Positions 44,284 through 52,352 of a DNA stretch of 64,000 bases are shown here, in pieces. The stretch is from Helicobacter magdeburgensis (GTDB lineage Bacteria; Campylobacterota; Campylobacteria; Campylobacterales; Helicobacteraceae): contig NZ_JRPE02000002.1 of NCBI RefSeq assembly GCF_000765825.2, positions 124,001 to 188,000 on the forward strand, written 5' to 3'. The notes under the pieces are model-generated. The model was given only the letters and a program-made list of their open reading frames with translations, searched no databases and was not told the DNA's origin. The position numbers and the translations under genes were made by a program. The first letter of the stretch is position 1, and every line of letters begins with the position of its first letter.

Positions 44284-45239
44284 ATGACGCCACAACCCTG
44301 CATACTCTGCCACAGCAATGATACACATATCACACAAAATATAAATAAAGATGAGCTTATCGCTCTGTATAAAAGGAGTTTTGGCACTGATATACAGTCA
44401 CTTATCACAAGTGATTTACTCTATCATCACTGCAAGGCTTGTGATTTGCGATTTTTCACCTGTGAAGATGGCTCTATCCCCACCGGTGATGATGCCTTCT
44501 ACAATGCCCTAAATCAGCTTGATTGGTATTATTTTAGTGAAAAGCACGAATACCACTTTGCTAAAAAATTCATCGCTAAAGATTCTAAAGTCTTAGAAGT
44601 AGGCTGTGGCAAAGCAGCCTTTGCCAACTTTCTGCCACAAGAGACAAAGCCCCACTATGTCGGCTTAGAGTTCAGCACGCAAGCAAAGCAAATGGCGGCA
44701 AAAAATGGAATCGTCATTGAAAATATATCTGTTGAAGAGTTTGCAAAATCACACGCACAAACTTTTGATGTCGCGTGTAGTTTCCAAGTTTTAGAGCATA
44801 CGAGCAATCCAAACTCTTTCATACAAGCTCAAATTGACTGCTTAAAAGCTGATATTTTAACTGGGGGGGGGGGCGAGATAAGATCCCATATCTCATCATC
44901 GCCGTGCCAAGCGAAGATAGCTTTTTGAAGCATTGTGTCAATGGTATTCTTAATATGCCGCCTCATCATATCTCCCGCTTTAGTGATAAAACTCTCCAAG
45001 AAATAGCTAGAATCTTTAATCTTACATTGCTAGAAATTTACCACGAGCAAGTCCAGCCAGAGCATATTGATTTCTACAAAGCCACAATGTGGGCGAAGCT
45101 CTTTTTGCCAACTCCGCTCATAGACAGGGGATTGGCAAGAAAATTCATCAATAAAGCAGGATTTATCGGCAGATCTTTTATCAAAATCCCACCCAACGCA
45201 AAAGGACACACCGCAGTAGCAATATACACACTTAAATAA
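44284..45239 (+). CDS. Methyltransferase with N-terminal zinc ribbon (MT6), phase-OFF in this sequence
   Basis: N-terminal CILCHSND and HCKACDLRFFTC pairs form a zinc ribbon. Motif I is KVLEVGCGKAAFANFLP near 101-117, with VACSFQVLEHTSNPNSFIQAQIDCL near 159. A G11 tract (44863-44873) at residue 194 puts the frame into a short tail ending at TGA 44926-44928 (214 residues). With G12 (or G9) it continues RDKIPYLIIAVPSEDSFLKH and runs to 45237-45239, 318 residues. The C-terminal half includes NMPPHHISRFSDKTL, a common segment of this methyltransferase group. It converges with and overlaps the pgeF-like gene by 8 bases. As sequenced the gene is OFF. Confidence 0.85.
44863..44873 (+). repeat. G11 homopolymer, contingency tract (OFF)
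   Basis: Eleven G in MT6; 9 or 12 restores the frame. Preceded by GATATTTTAACT, close to the GATTTTAAC flank of MT2 and MT3. Confidence 0.95.
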
Positions 45240-46080
45240 TGCCCTTTTTTAGCATTGCCAAAAGTCCAAATCGCCCTGTGGAATGCTCCCTCCTATACGA
45301 GTATAGCCCACTCTCACAGCTTGAGCAAAATGGGCTTATCTCCACCTGACTAGGTTTCAAGCCTAGATTCTCACTTTGCTGCTTAAGACAAACAATCAAG
45401 TCAAGATTCTTCCCCTGAAACACATCATTAAATCCCAAAATCTCCGCTTGTGTGCGTATCTCCTCCCCCACTTCATAACAACACGAACGGATAGAGGCTC
45501 CCACATACATCAGGCAGTCCTCTACCCTCGTGCCATACACTTCACTCATACGCTTAAAAACAAAGGGCAAAATCCCATCAAACACGCCCTTACGCCCAGC
45601 GTGTATCACACTCACAACCCCATTTTTCCTATCATAAAGCAATATAGGGTTGCAATCTGCCACCATAACAAAAACAAGCACATTTGACAAATGCGTGATA
45701 ATCGCATCTGCCTCGCCAAGACACATACCCCCATCACGCCGCCTATATTTTGAAACAAGATTCTCATCTACAACCACACTTTTTGTGCTATGAATCTGCT
45801 GACAATAAAACATAGGGATATTTTTAGCAAAATCCCTATCCGCCCCACTCTCACTAGTCCCAAGCCCAACTCTAGAATCTGCCTTGCCAAAAGTTTTTAC
45901 AAACGCTTCTTTCACACGCCTATGATTTGTATCTACACTTTGCTTACAATCTCCCACACCATAGCCAAGATTGAGCGTATTAAATACCCCTTCACTCACT
46001 CCACCATAGCGATCGCTCAAGGCAAAACATACATTTTCATTCTTAAAAAGTGGAGATTCTAAACTTGTATAAAAAAACAT
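45232..46080 (-). CDS. pgeF: PgeF/YfiH family protein (laccase-domain, multicopper-fold)
   Basis: A 282-residue protein of the YfiH/DUF152 family, whose members hydrolyse mis-incorporated L-Ser in peptidoglycan precursors or act on nucleosides. Family marks are DRYGGVSEGVFNTLNLGYGVGD near 23-44, QQIHSTKSVVV near 92, GEADAIITH near 119, VADCNPILLYD near 140, SVIHAGRKGVF near 157 and CCYEVGEEI near 199. The metal-site Cys and His residues are present. The start is the ATG at 46080. It converges with MT6 (8-base overlap) and marks the right edge of the glycan locus. Confidence 0.85.
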   Translation of the reverse strand: MFFYTSLESPLFKNENVCFALSDRYGGVSEGVFNTLNLGYGVGDCKQSVDTNHRRVKEAFVKTFGKADSRVGLGTSESGADRDFAKNIPMFYCQQIHSTKSVVVDENLVSKYRRRDGGMCLGEADAIITHLSNVLVFVMVADCNPILLYDRKNGVVSVIHAGRKGVFDGILPFVFKRMSEVYGTRVEDCLMYVGASIRSCCYEVGEEIRTQAEILGFNDVFQGKNLDLIVCLKQQSENLGLKPSQVEISPFCSSCESGLYSYRREHSTGRFGLLAMLKKGII

Positions 46081-46098
46081 AACATCTATTCCTTATTT

Positions 46099-46112
46099 TT
46101 GATGTAAATCAA
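46099..46112 (+). promoter_or_regulatory. CRP/FNR-type operator upstream of nrfHA
   Basis: A perfect TTGAT-GTAA-ATCAA dyad, matching the FNR-family consensus. A TAAAAT -10 candidate lies at 46135-46140, so the dyad is centred about 29.5 bases before the -10 box, near -41.5 from a start site. The arrangement is that of a class II activator site. It lies 95 bases upstream of the nrfH start in the 126-base divergent gap. Confidence 0.7.
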
Positions 46113-46206
46113 ATCATTTTCAATATGATAATAATAAAATTCTAGCGAGTGTTTTCTTAATTCTCACTCGGCAACACAAATAAGGCAACAACTTAAGGAG
46201 GGTCTA

Positions 46207-46719
46207 TTGAAACAAAGCCAACAAAAAAAGTCCTTCTCTCTCATTTCAAGCATTTTTGCCATTCTGCTCGTTGTAATACTTATCCTAGCGTGTTATACTT
46301 TCTATAATGCAAAGGGAATGTCTTATCTTAGCAACGATTCAGAAGCGTGCAATAACTGCCATATTATGAATGAAGTGTATAGCGACTATCTCAGTGCGCC
46401 CCATTCACAAAAGATTGCAGGGCAACCAAGGGCTACTTGTAATGACTGCCACTTGCCACACGGATTTGTTTCTAAATGGATTGCCAAGGCAAAAAGTGGT
46501 GTAGGACACGCTTATGCTTTCACTTTTGAACTTGAATCTTTGCCAACCAATCTTAGTGCAAACGAGGCAAGTAAGCAAATGGTGCAAGATAACTGCGTGC
46601 GATGTCATATTGAATATGTCCAAAATGCGGTCAATCCCACGACCATACCCGGACACGATAGCAGTGCTTTAAGCTGTGTATCTTGCCACGAAGGCGTGGG
46701 GCATAAACGCGGATTTTAA
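46207..46719 (+). CDS. nrfH: Cytochrome c nitrite reductase, membrane quinol-oxidising subunit NrfH
   Basis: NrfH passes electrons from menaquinol to NrfA. The 170-residue protein starts at TTG (AAGGAGG 6 bases upstream). One N-terminal membrane helix lies at about 17-38, followed by four CxxCH haem sites (CNNCHIM, CNDCHLPH, CVRCHIEY, CVSCHEG) near 56, 80, 142 and 161. It is a NapC/NirT-type tetrahaem anchor. Directly followed by nrfA after 24 bases. Probably expressed under oxygen-limited or nitrate/nitrite conditions through the upstream dyad. Confidence 0.96.
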   Translation: MKQSQQKKSFSLISSIFAILLVVILILACYTFYNAKGMSYLSNDSEACNNCHIMNEVYSDYLSAPHSQKIAGQPRATCNDCHLPHGFVSKWIAKAKSGVGHAYAFTFELESLPTNLSANEASKQMVQDNCVRCHIEYVQNAVNPTTIPGHDSSALSCVSCHEGVGHKRGF

Positions 46720-46743
46720 ATAAACTTACTAAAGGAGGAAAAA

Positions 46744-48594
46744 ATGCAGAAAAAGAAAGGAATGCTACCCATACTTGTTGTTGTAGCTATTGTTGTGATT
46801 GTTGGGCTTTTATGGCTTAATCAAGATATTTCATCAAAACAAGCGGGAAATACTGGTGTCATCTCTAAACAGCTTGTGGAGCTTACTGATGAGAATCCAA
46901 CTTTTGACTTTTGGGGTAAAAACTTCCCAGAATACCTTGATATGTATCTCAAAGTGGAAACAGAAGCACCAAAATATACAAATTTTGGTGGGAATCTTGC
47001 CTATTCAAAGCTTATCCGCTACCCACAACTCACGATTTTGTGGGCGGGATATCCATTTAGCCTTGATGCCAACGAAGAAAGAGGGCATTTTTGGATTCAA
47101 GTGGATCAAATGGATACAGCAAGAAACAATAAAGACTTCCTAAACGCACACGGATTTGCGAAATTTGGCGGACAACCCGCTGCGTGTATGAACTGCCATA
47201 GCGGTTGGACACCTTGGCTTATCAATAATGTAGCCAAAGGCGATTTCACCGCATTTAATAGCACAAAATATTGGACAATGATTAAAAATGTCCCCACGCG
47301 TAATGGCATAAAAGAGGGTTCTGCTGAACACGGCGGACCACACGGAGGCAAGAGAATGGGTGTTACTTGTGCAGATTGCCACAATCCTGATGATATGAGC
47401 CTAAGAGTGGTGCGTCCAGCCCTTATTAATTCACTTGTGGATAGAGGCTACCAAAAAGACCCGATTCAAGGTATCAAAGCGGACAGAAAAGAGATGAGAA
47501 CGCTTGTTTGTGCGCAATGCCACGTGGAATACTACTTCAAGCCCACAGGTGAGAAAGTCAAGGTTATGGGAGAAACTATCGCAAGTGATGAAAGCCAAAA
47601 ATGGTGGAATGGCACACAAAAGACTTATGATGAGTATGAGCATTGGCGAAATGGCAATAAAGCTACTGAAATAGAAGTAGATGGCATTAACCTTACATTC
47701 CCGTGGAGTGCGTGGAAAAAAGGTGAGCCTTTTAGAATTGAAATGTTTGATGCTCACTATGATGCGGTGCGACCGATATTTAAAGAGGATTGGACACATA
47801 AAGAAACTAAAGCTCCTATGATTAAGATTCAACACCCTGAGTATGAGATGTTTAGCGGTGGGGTGCACGCAGCTAATGGCGTAAGCTGTGCGGATTGTCA
47901 TATGCCTTATGTCAAGGGTGCAGGTGGCAAGAAGATTACGCAACACAACATCACTTCACCACTTTTTGATATCAACTCTGCGTGTAAGACTTGCCACACA
48001 CAAAGCGAAGAATATCTCAAAAAGCAAATTGCAGATATTCAAAAATCTGTCGCCTTTGATTTGAGAAGTGCGGAGTATGCGACTGTAAGCCTTATTTTTG
48101 ATATTAAGAAATTGCGTGAAGAGCTAGGCAAACTTCCTGCATATCAAACCGATGGCAAACCAGATGACGCTAAAATCTCAAAAGCTCTAGCTGAGCCACT
48201 TGAACTCCATAGAAAAGGGCAAATGCGAGGTGATTTTGTCGGGGCGGAAAACTCCACAGGATTCCACAATCCAAGGGAAGCTAGTCGTATGCTACTTCAA
48301 GCGGTAGAAATGGCACGTATGGGACAAACAAAGCTTGTTGAAATCGCAAGTCAAAATGGCATTAAAAACTTCAAAACTTCAAATCTTGGCTTTGAGGAGA
48401 TTCAAAAGTTTAATCCCGGTGAGATTGTGTATAAAATTGACCTTAATGGACACACAGCAGGTGAGCGATACTACAAACATCACGAAGTTAATGGCGAAGC
48501 TCCAAAGGAACTTTTAGAGCTTGATAAAAATACAAAGCCTTATAATTTCAGTGAAATTGACAAAACTTCTGCAAGTGCCATAAGCACAAAATAA
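46744..48594 (+). CDS. nrfA: Cytochrome c nitrite reductase, catalytic subunit NrfA
   Basis: NrfA reduces nitrite to ammonia in the periplasm. The 616-residue protein has an N-terminal membrane helix (about 7-23) acting as signal or anchor, and five haem motifs: CMNCHSG, CADCHNPDD, CAQCHVEY, CADCHMPY and CKTCHTQ. The first, which in E. coli is the active-site CxxCK with lysine ligand, is CxxCH here, as in Campylobacter NrfA. The catalytic region keeps the NrfA-type YYFKPTGEKVK and KAGGGKKITQHN-like segment (VKGAGGKKITQHNI). Preceded by AAAGGAGGAAA. Confidence 0.96.
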   Translation: MQKKKGMLPILVVVAIVVIVGLLWLNQDISSKQAGNTGVISKQLVELTDENPTFDFWGKNFPEYLDMYLKVETEAPKYTNFGGNLAYSKLIRYPQLTILWAGYPFSLDANEERGHFWIQVDQMDTARNNKDFLNAHGFAKFGGQPAACMNCHSGWTPWLINNVAKGDFTAFNSTKYWTMIKNVPTRNGIKEGSAEHGGPHGGKRMGVTCADCHNPDDMSLRVVRPALINSLVDRGYQKDPIQGIKADRKEMRTLVCAQCHVEYYFKPTGEKVKVMGETIASDESQKWWNGTQKTYDEYEHWRNGNKATEIEVDGINLTFPWSAWKKGEPFRIEMFDAHYDAVRPIFKEDWTHKETKAPMIKIQHPEYEMFSGGVHAANGVSCADCHMPYVKGAGGKKITQHNITSPLFDINSACKTCHTQSEEYLKKQIADIQKSVAFDLRSAEYATVSLIFDIKKLREELGKLPAYQTDGKPDDAKISKALAEPLELHRKGQMRGDFVGAENSTGFHNPREASRMLLQAVEMARMGQTKLVEIASQNGIKNFKTSNLGFEEIQKFNPGEIVYKIDLNGHTAGERYYKHHEVNGEAPKELLELDKNTKPYNFSEIDKTSASAISTK

Positions 48595-48606
48595 TCTTTC
48601 TCTCAT

Positions 48607-48656
48607 ATTCCTAGCCTAGCCTTGATATAAAAGACAAGGGGGCTTAGGCTAGGAAT
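48607..48656 (+). terminator. Rho-independent terminator after nrfA
   Basis: An 11-bp stem (ATTCCTAGCCT at 48607-48617 with its complement at 48646-48656), extended by inner CCTTG/CAAGG pairing, is followed by a pyrimidine run ending in TTTTTATT. It lies 13 bases beyond the nrfA stop. Confidence 0.75.
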
Positions 48657-48732
48657 CCTTTCTCTTTTTATTACGATTATTATGCTATAATCCGCAAATT
48701 CCACATATTTCATTTCATAGCAAAAGGAAAAA

Positions 48733-49737
48733 ATGATGAACAAAAAGCTTATTGCTCTTATTTTGGGGTTAGGCGCATTAGTTGCGTTAGGTTTGGGTGT
48801 GTTTCTCTCAATCAAAACAAAAGATATCAAGTCGCATTTAGAAAAAACACTCAATGAAAAATTTGAATCTTTTGTCCAAGAGAGTGGCTACATCACAGAA
48901 TGGGAGCCTTTCTCTTGTAGTGGGCTTGTAAATATAGGCTGTTATAGCCCAAAGATTGTCGCCACAGATGGAGAGGGGATTTTGACACTTAAAAATATGG
49001 GATTTGATATTGATTCTATGGATAATGCTTCACTCCAAGCATCACTTAATATCAAAGATATAACACTTGGAGTTAAAGATATTGATAAAGAAGATAAGGA
49101 TCTTAAAGAGAATCTTGCTCTTTTTTCGTCTTTTTTCCCAAACAATGTGAGATGCAATATCTCACTTAAACAAAATGATGACAAACTCGCTGAAAACCTA
49201 CAATGCACTATTGCAGCTAAGAATGCGACCTACCAAATACAAGGTGTTGATACCTACCAGCACGATGGCTTTAAAACACAAAATATCGCTCAAATTCTGC
49301 AAGAGTTTTATTTTGATGCGTTTGTGAATGAAGAGAGTTCTACACATTTTGAAGAATACAAATATGCTCTTGATAATGTTATGTTTAAAGTCAAGGACAA
49401 TGGCTTAAGCAAAGATCTGTATAAATATTATGAACTGCAAAGCAATGCTCAAGGGCTACCTGTCAGCCAAGAGGGATTTGAGCAAAATGCCAAAAATGTA
49501 AATATGTTAGCCACAATCGGGCTAAGCTTGATAATGGGTGAGGCTTATCATAATGAAATCATAGAGCTTGGCAATGCCCTTGAAAGCTTAGTGTTAGGCA
49601 AAAGCAAAGAGCTTGGATTCTCATTTAAACACAAGGCAGATTCACAAGAAGAGTTTGTCTCTCTCAAAGAGTTTTTGCTCAATCCTTATGCGTCTTACCT
49701 TGCAGATAACTTTACTTTTGAGATTATCTCACAATAG
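48733..49737 (+). CDS. Hypothetical protein with N-terminal membrane anchor
   Basis: A 334-residue protein. One hydrophobic segment (about 5-26, LIALILGLGALVALGLGVFL) is followed by a long hydrophilic domain with a CSGLVNIGC cysteine pair near 62-69 and two further cysteines (NVRCNIS, LQCTIA). The domain is acidic and probably periplasmic. The ATG at 48733 or the one at 48736 may be used; AAAGGAAA lies just upstream. Similar anchored proteins occur in Helicobacter, but I recognise no function. It is followed by dgkA after 23 bases. Confidence 0.7.
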   Translation: MMNKKLIALILGLGALVALGLGVFLSIKTKDIKSHLEKTLNEKFESFVQESGYITEWEPFSCSGLVNIGCYSPKIVATDGEGILTLKNMGFDIDSMDNASLQASLNIKDITLGVKDIDKEDKDLKENLALFSSFFPNNVRCNISLKQNDDKLAENLQCTIAAKNATYQIQGVDTYQHDGFKTQNIAQILQEFYFDAFVNEESSTHFEEYKYALDNVMFKVKDNGLSKDLYKYYELQSNAQGLPVSQEGFEQNAKNVNMLATIGLSLIMGEAYHNEIIELGNALESLVLGKSKELGFSFKHKADSQEEFVSLKEFLLNPYASYLADNFTFEIISQ

Positions 49738-49760
49738 GCGAGAAAGGCAAAAGGTGCAAA

Positions 49761-50156
49761 ATGGAAAACAACTATCAACGCAATGATAAAAAGGGTAAAA
49801 CAGGTTTCAAGCGTTTATATAATGCCTTTTTTTTCTCACTTGATGGGATTAAGGCAGCTTGGAAAGAAGAAGAGGGCTTTAGGCAAGTTTTTAGCGTTGG
49901 GCTTGTGCTAAGCATTGTTGCCTTTTTTCTCGCACAGAGTTGGCAGGAGCTGATTTTGCTAATTTTGCCTTGTGTGCTTTCTGTGATTGTAGAGCTTATT
50001 AACTCCGCGATTGAAAATGCCATTGACTTTACAAGCCTTGAAATCCACCCTCTAGCCAAAAAAGCAAAGGATATGGGCAGTGCTATTCAGCTGATGGCGT
50101 GTTTATTTGTAGCGTTTGTGTGGGGCAGCTACCTGCTTATGCGGTTTGTGTTGTAG
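49761..50156 (+). CDS. dgkA: Diacylglycerol kinase
   Basis: DgkA phosphorylates diacylglycerol for recycling into phospholipid. The 131-residue membrane protein has three helices (about 45-62, 64-85 and 106-128). It has the catalytic signature VELINSAIENAIDFTS, with the Glu-Asn-Ser-Ala-Ile-Glu core, and the KKAKDMGSAIQL segment near 96. AAAGGTGCAAA precedes the ATG. The soluble N-terminus is slightly longer than in E. coli. Confidence 0.95.
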   Translation: MENNYQRNDKKGKTGFKRLYNAFFFSLDGIKAAWKEEEGFRQVFSVGLVLSIVAFFLAQSWQELILLILPCVLSVIVELINSAIENAIDFTSLEIHPLAKKAKDMGSAIQLMACLFVAFVWGSYLLMRFVL

Positions 50157-50163
50157 ATTCTAT

Positions 50164-50343
50164 TTATTTTTTAGTATTATCACGAATATCACATAGGATA
50201 TTGACAACATAAACAAAAACTATCCAACTTAAGATAAATACTACAATAGGAAAAAACTCCCTGCTTGTTCTATCTTCAACAATAGATGACCACCCAATAA
50301 ATAACGGCAACAATACGACAGATAATCTTACAACAAAATCCAT
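50164..50343 (-). CDS. Small two-helix membrane protein, unknown
   Basis: A 59-residue protein (MDFVVRLSVVLLPLFIGWSS...) with two hydrophobic segments, about 3-19 and 31-49, separated by a charged loop. I use ATG 50343 because AGGAG lies 7 bases upstream; a TTG two codons further up is also in frame. It is convergent with dgkA, 7 bases from its stop. The spacing and ribosome binding site support a real gene, but it resembles nothing I can name. Confidence 0.5.
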   Translation of the reverse strand: MDFVVRLSVVLLPLFIGWSSIVEDRTSREFFPIVVFILSWIVFVYVVNILCDIRDNTKK

Positions 50344-50430
50344 TCTCAACTCCTTTTTTTACGAAATAAAGAGTCGTTCTAATTTATCAAAAACCCAAAA
50401 AAGCACCGCAAAAGCCAAGTGGCAAACCCC

Positions 50431-52191
50431 CTAAAAGCTAAACTGACCGCCTACGCGTAAGCTCATATAGTTTGACACATTTATGCCTTGTATGGTGATA
50501 TTCTGCCCTAGCCCATACTGCATAGCCACATCTAAGAATCCAAAGAGATTTAGCCCACCGGTTAGGATTAGCCCTTCTCCCGCATTTGAGCGGATATCCT
50601 GCATAGCCCCAAGGCGGAAATCCACCTTTTTAAAGTTCGCCATCACCCCACCGCCAAAAAACTGACTTTTAGGGCTTGAGAGTGAGAGTGTCTCATTTGG
50701 CAGCACATCTGCGTCAAAGGCAAAAGTGAGAAAGTCCATCATCTCATAGCTCACCCCTGCGCGCACCTGTGGGTGAAGCGTAGTATCCGCCACACCAGTG
50801 CGGTTAATCGTGGGGGAATTGACATTCTTAGCCACAAGCCCAAGGTGAAGATTCTTCACAAATCTTGGCGAATAGAGCATACCAAAGTCAAGCCCAAAGG
50901 TTTGAGCCATATCCATTTTATTTTTATCCACACTCACGCTTGGCATATTCCCCACAGCAAAATTAATCTTATCCCCATAGCCAATCCCTTGGATAAATTT
51001 CACCGCCAAGCCCAGATTCACATCGCCCATAGGCGTGAAAATCGTATGCCCATAGCCTATTGGAATCTCCACAAGGGCTAGGGCGTTGGCATACAAAGTA
51101 TGCTGTGCCTTATCATTCATAATTGAGCCATTAAGATTAGTTGTCCCTTGCAAATACTCAAGCGTTACACTATCACCATTGATAGTTGCCTGATAATACT
51201 TCCCACCTAAATCAAAAATGAGCTTATTATTATTTGGATCAATCTGTGCGGAGGCATTAGAAAATGCTGAAGTAAATAGCCCTATCCCCACAGCTCCACG
51301 CCCTGAATCTATCTCTTGGATATTTATTGTGCCTAAGCTATCGCTCTCCACTCGCCTTGAGCCTTTATCCCCAGCAAATTGAAAAACAAAGCCATTTTGC
51401 GTAGCCAGATTCACATCATTACCCTTTAACGCTCCATCTACCACGCCAAAGTCATTTAAAAGCTTATCAATAACAGAATCTGCTCCTTTTGCGATAGTTA
51501 CTTTCCCGGCTGTTTGTAAGATTTCATCAGCGATATTGCCCCCCCCACCTTGCTGAATCTTATCCACTACATCGCCAAGCTTACCCGCATCAATCCCAGA
51601 GATAATGCTTCCCACAAGCGGGGAGCCTCCCTCTGTGGCTGCCCCTGCAAGTTTATCCTTAAACTTTTCAGCCAAGGCAGAATCTCCCTTAATCGCAGCG
51701 GCACAGGTAGTAAAATCTGTGCAAGTGCCACCTAAATCTTTAACAACATCACTAATGGCTTGATCATTAATATTATCTGTGCCAAAAAATGCATTTAATG
51801 CCCCACCTAACGCACCATCAACCTTTTGTCCGCCGATTGTTACACTTGTGCCGCCACTACTTGGACCGGTGAGTTGATTTGTAAGCGTATCGGGGAGTTT
51901 TTCTAAATTTGCCGTATCAATAGTGGCAAGCTGCAAAAGATTTTGCTCTTTGAACTGAATCCCAAAGCTATAGCCCATTTTCGTGCGTCTATCCGAGCCT
52001 AGCAACGCGGGATTATAGTATAGCCCCCACGCAGAATCACGCACAGCCACACCAGCCCCGCCCATACCAGCAGAGACCTGCCCCATAGATCCAAACTCTA
52101 AGCCAAAGCTACTTACTCCCGCACACATCGCTAGTGCCATTACTTTATGTTTCATTGTCCTATGTCTCATTTTCTTGTGTTTTGGTCGCAT
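50431..52191 (-). CDS. TraF/OMP-like outer-membrane protein with a G8 tract
   Basis: A 586-residue exported protein resembling the outer-membrane family annotated as conjugal transfer TraF-like. After a basic N-terminus and hydrophobic export signal (MALAMCAGVSSFG), it has the GQVSAGMGGAGVAVRDSAWGLYYNPALL motif near 38-65. Beta-strand-rich sequence to the end closes on the terminal aromatic SLRVGGQFSF, typical of a beta-barrel. A Gly/Thr/Asp-rich middle (about 100-260) includes QQGGGGNIADE, encoded by a run of 8 G. I start at ATG 52191 (GAGGTGTGT upstream). No conjugation genes are nearby, so the family name says nothing about conjugation. Confidence 0.75.
   Translation of the reverse strand: MRPKHKKMRHRTMKHKVMALAMCAGVSSFGLEFGSMGQVSAGMGGAGVAVRDSAWGLYYNPALLGSDRRTKMGYSFGIQFKEQNLLQLATIDTANLEKLPDTLTNQLTGPSSGGTSVTIGGQKVDGALGGALNAFFGTDNINDQAISDVVKDLGGTCTDFTTCAAAIKGDSALAEKFKDKLAGAATEGGSPLVGSIISGIDAGKLGDVVDKIQQGGGGNIADEILQTAGKVTIAKGADSVIDKLLNDFGVVDGALKGNDVNLATQNGFVFQFAGDKGSRRVESDSLGTINIQEIDSGRGAVGIGLFTSAFSNASAQIDPNNNKLIFDLGGKYYQATINGDSVTLEYLQGTTNLNGSIMNDKAQHTLYANALALVEIPIGYGHTIFTPMGDVNLGLAVKFIQGIGYGDKINFAVGNMPSVSVDKNKMDMAQTFGLDFGMLYSPRFVKNLHLGLVAKNVNSPTINRTGVADTTLHPQVRAGVSYEMMDFLTFAFDADVLPNETLSLSSPKSQFFGGGVMANFKKVDFRLGAMQDIRSNAGEGLILTGGLNLFGFLDVAMQYGLGQNITIQGINVSNYMSLRVGGQFSF
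51539..51546 (-). repeat. C8 run (G8 in coding strand) in the outer-membrane protein gene
   Basis: Eight C on the plus strand, in frame as GGGG in the protein. Shorter than the tracts of the glycan locus and therefore probably less variable. Confidence 0.7.
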
Positions 52192-52352
52192 ACACACCTC
52201 TATAAACATTTATTAGAATCTTTAGGTAAGAAAAAATCGTGCCATTTTACAGACTTTCGCATAAAAGTTTTTAAAATTTTTGCTAGAATCTTAAAAAAGG
52301 AACACTTTTAGCATACATATTTTTAAATAAATTCTATTCGCGGAAGGGAATA

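Noticed and set aside
45232-45300. Attachment-site copy of the tRNA-Arg 3' end
   Set aside because: I compared the region after MT6 with the last 25 bases of tRNA-Arg and saw no match.
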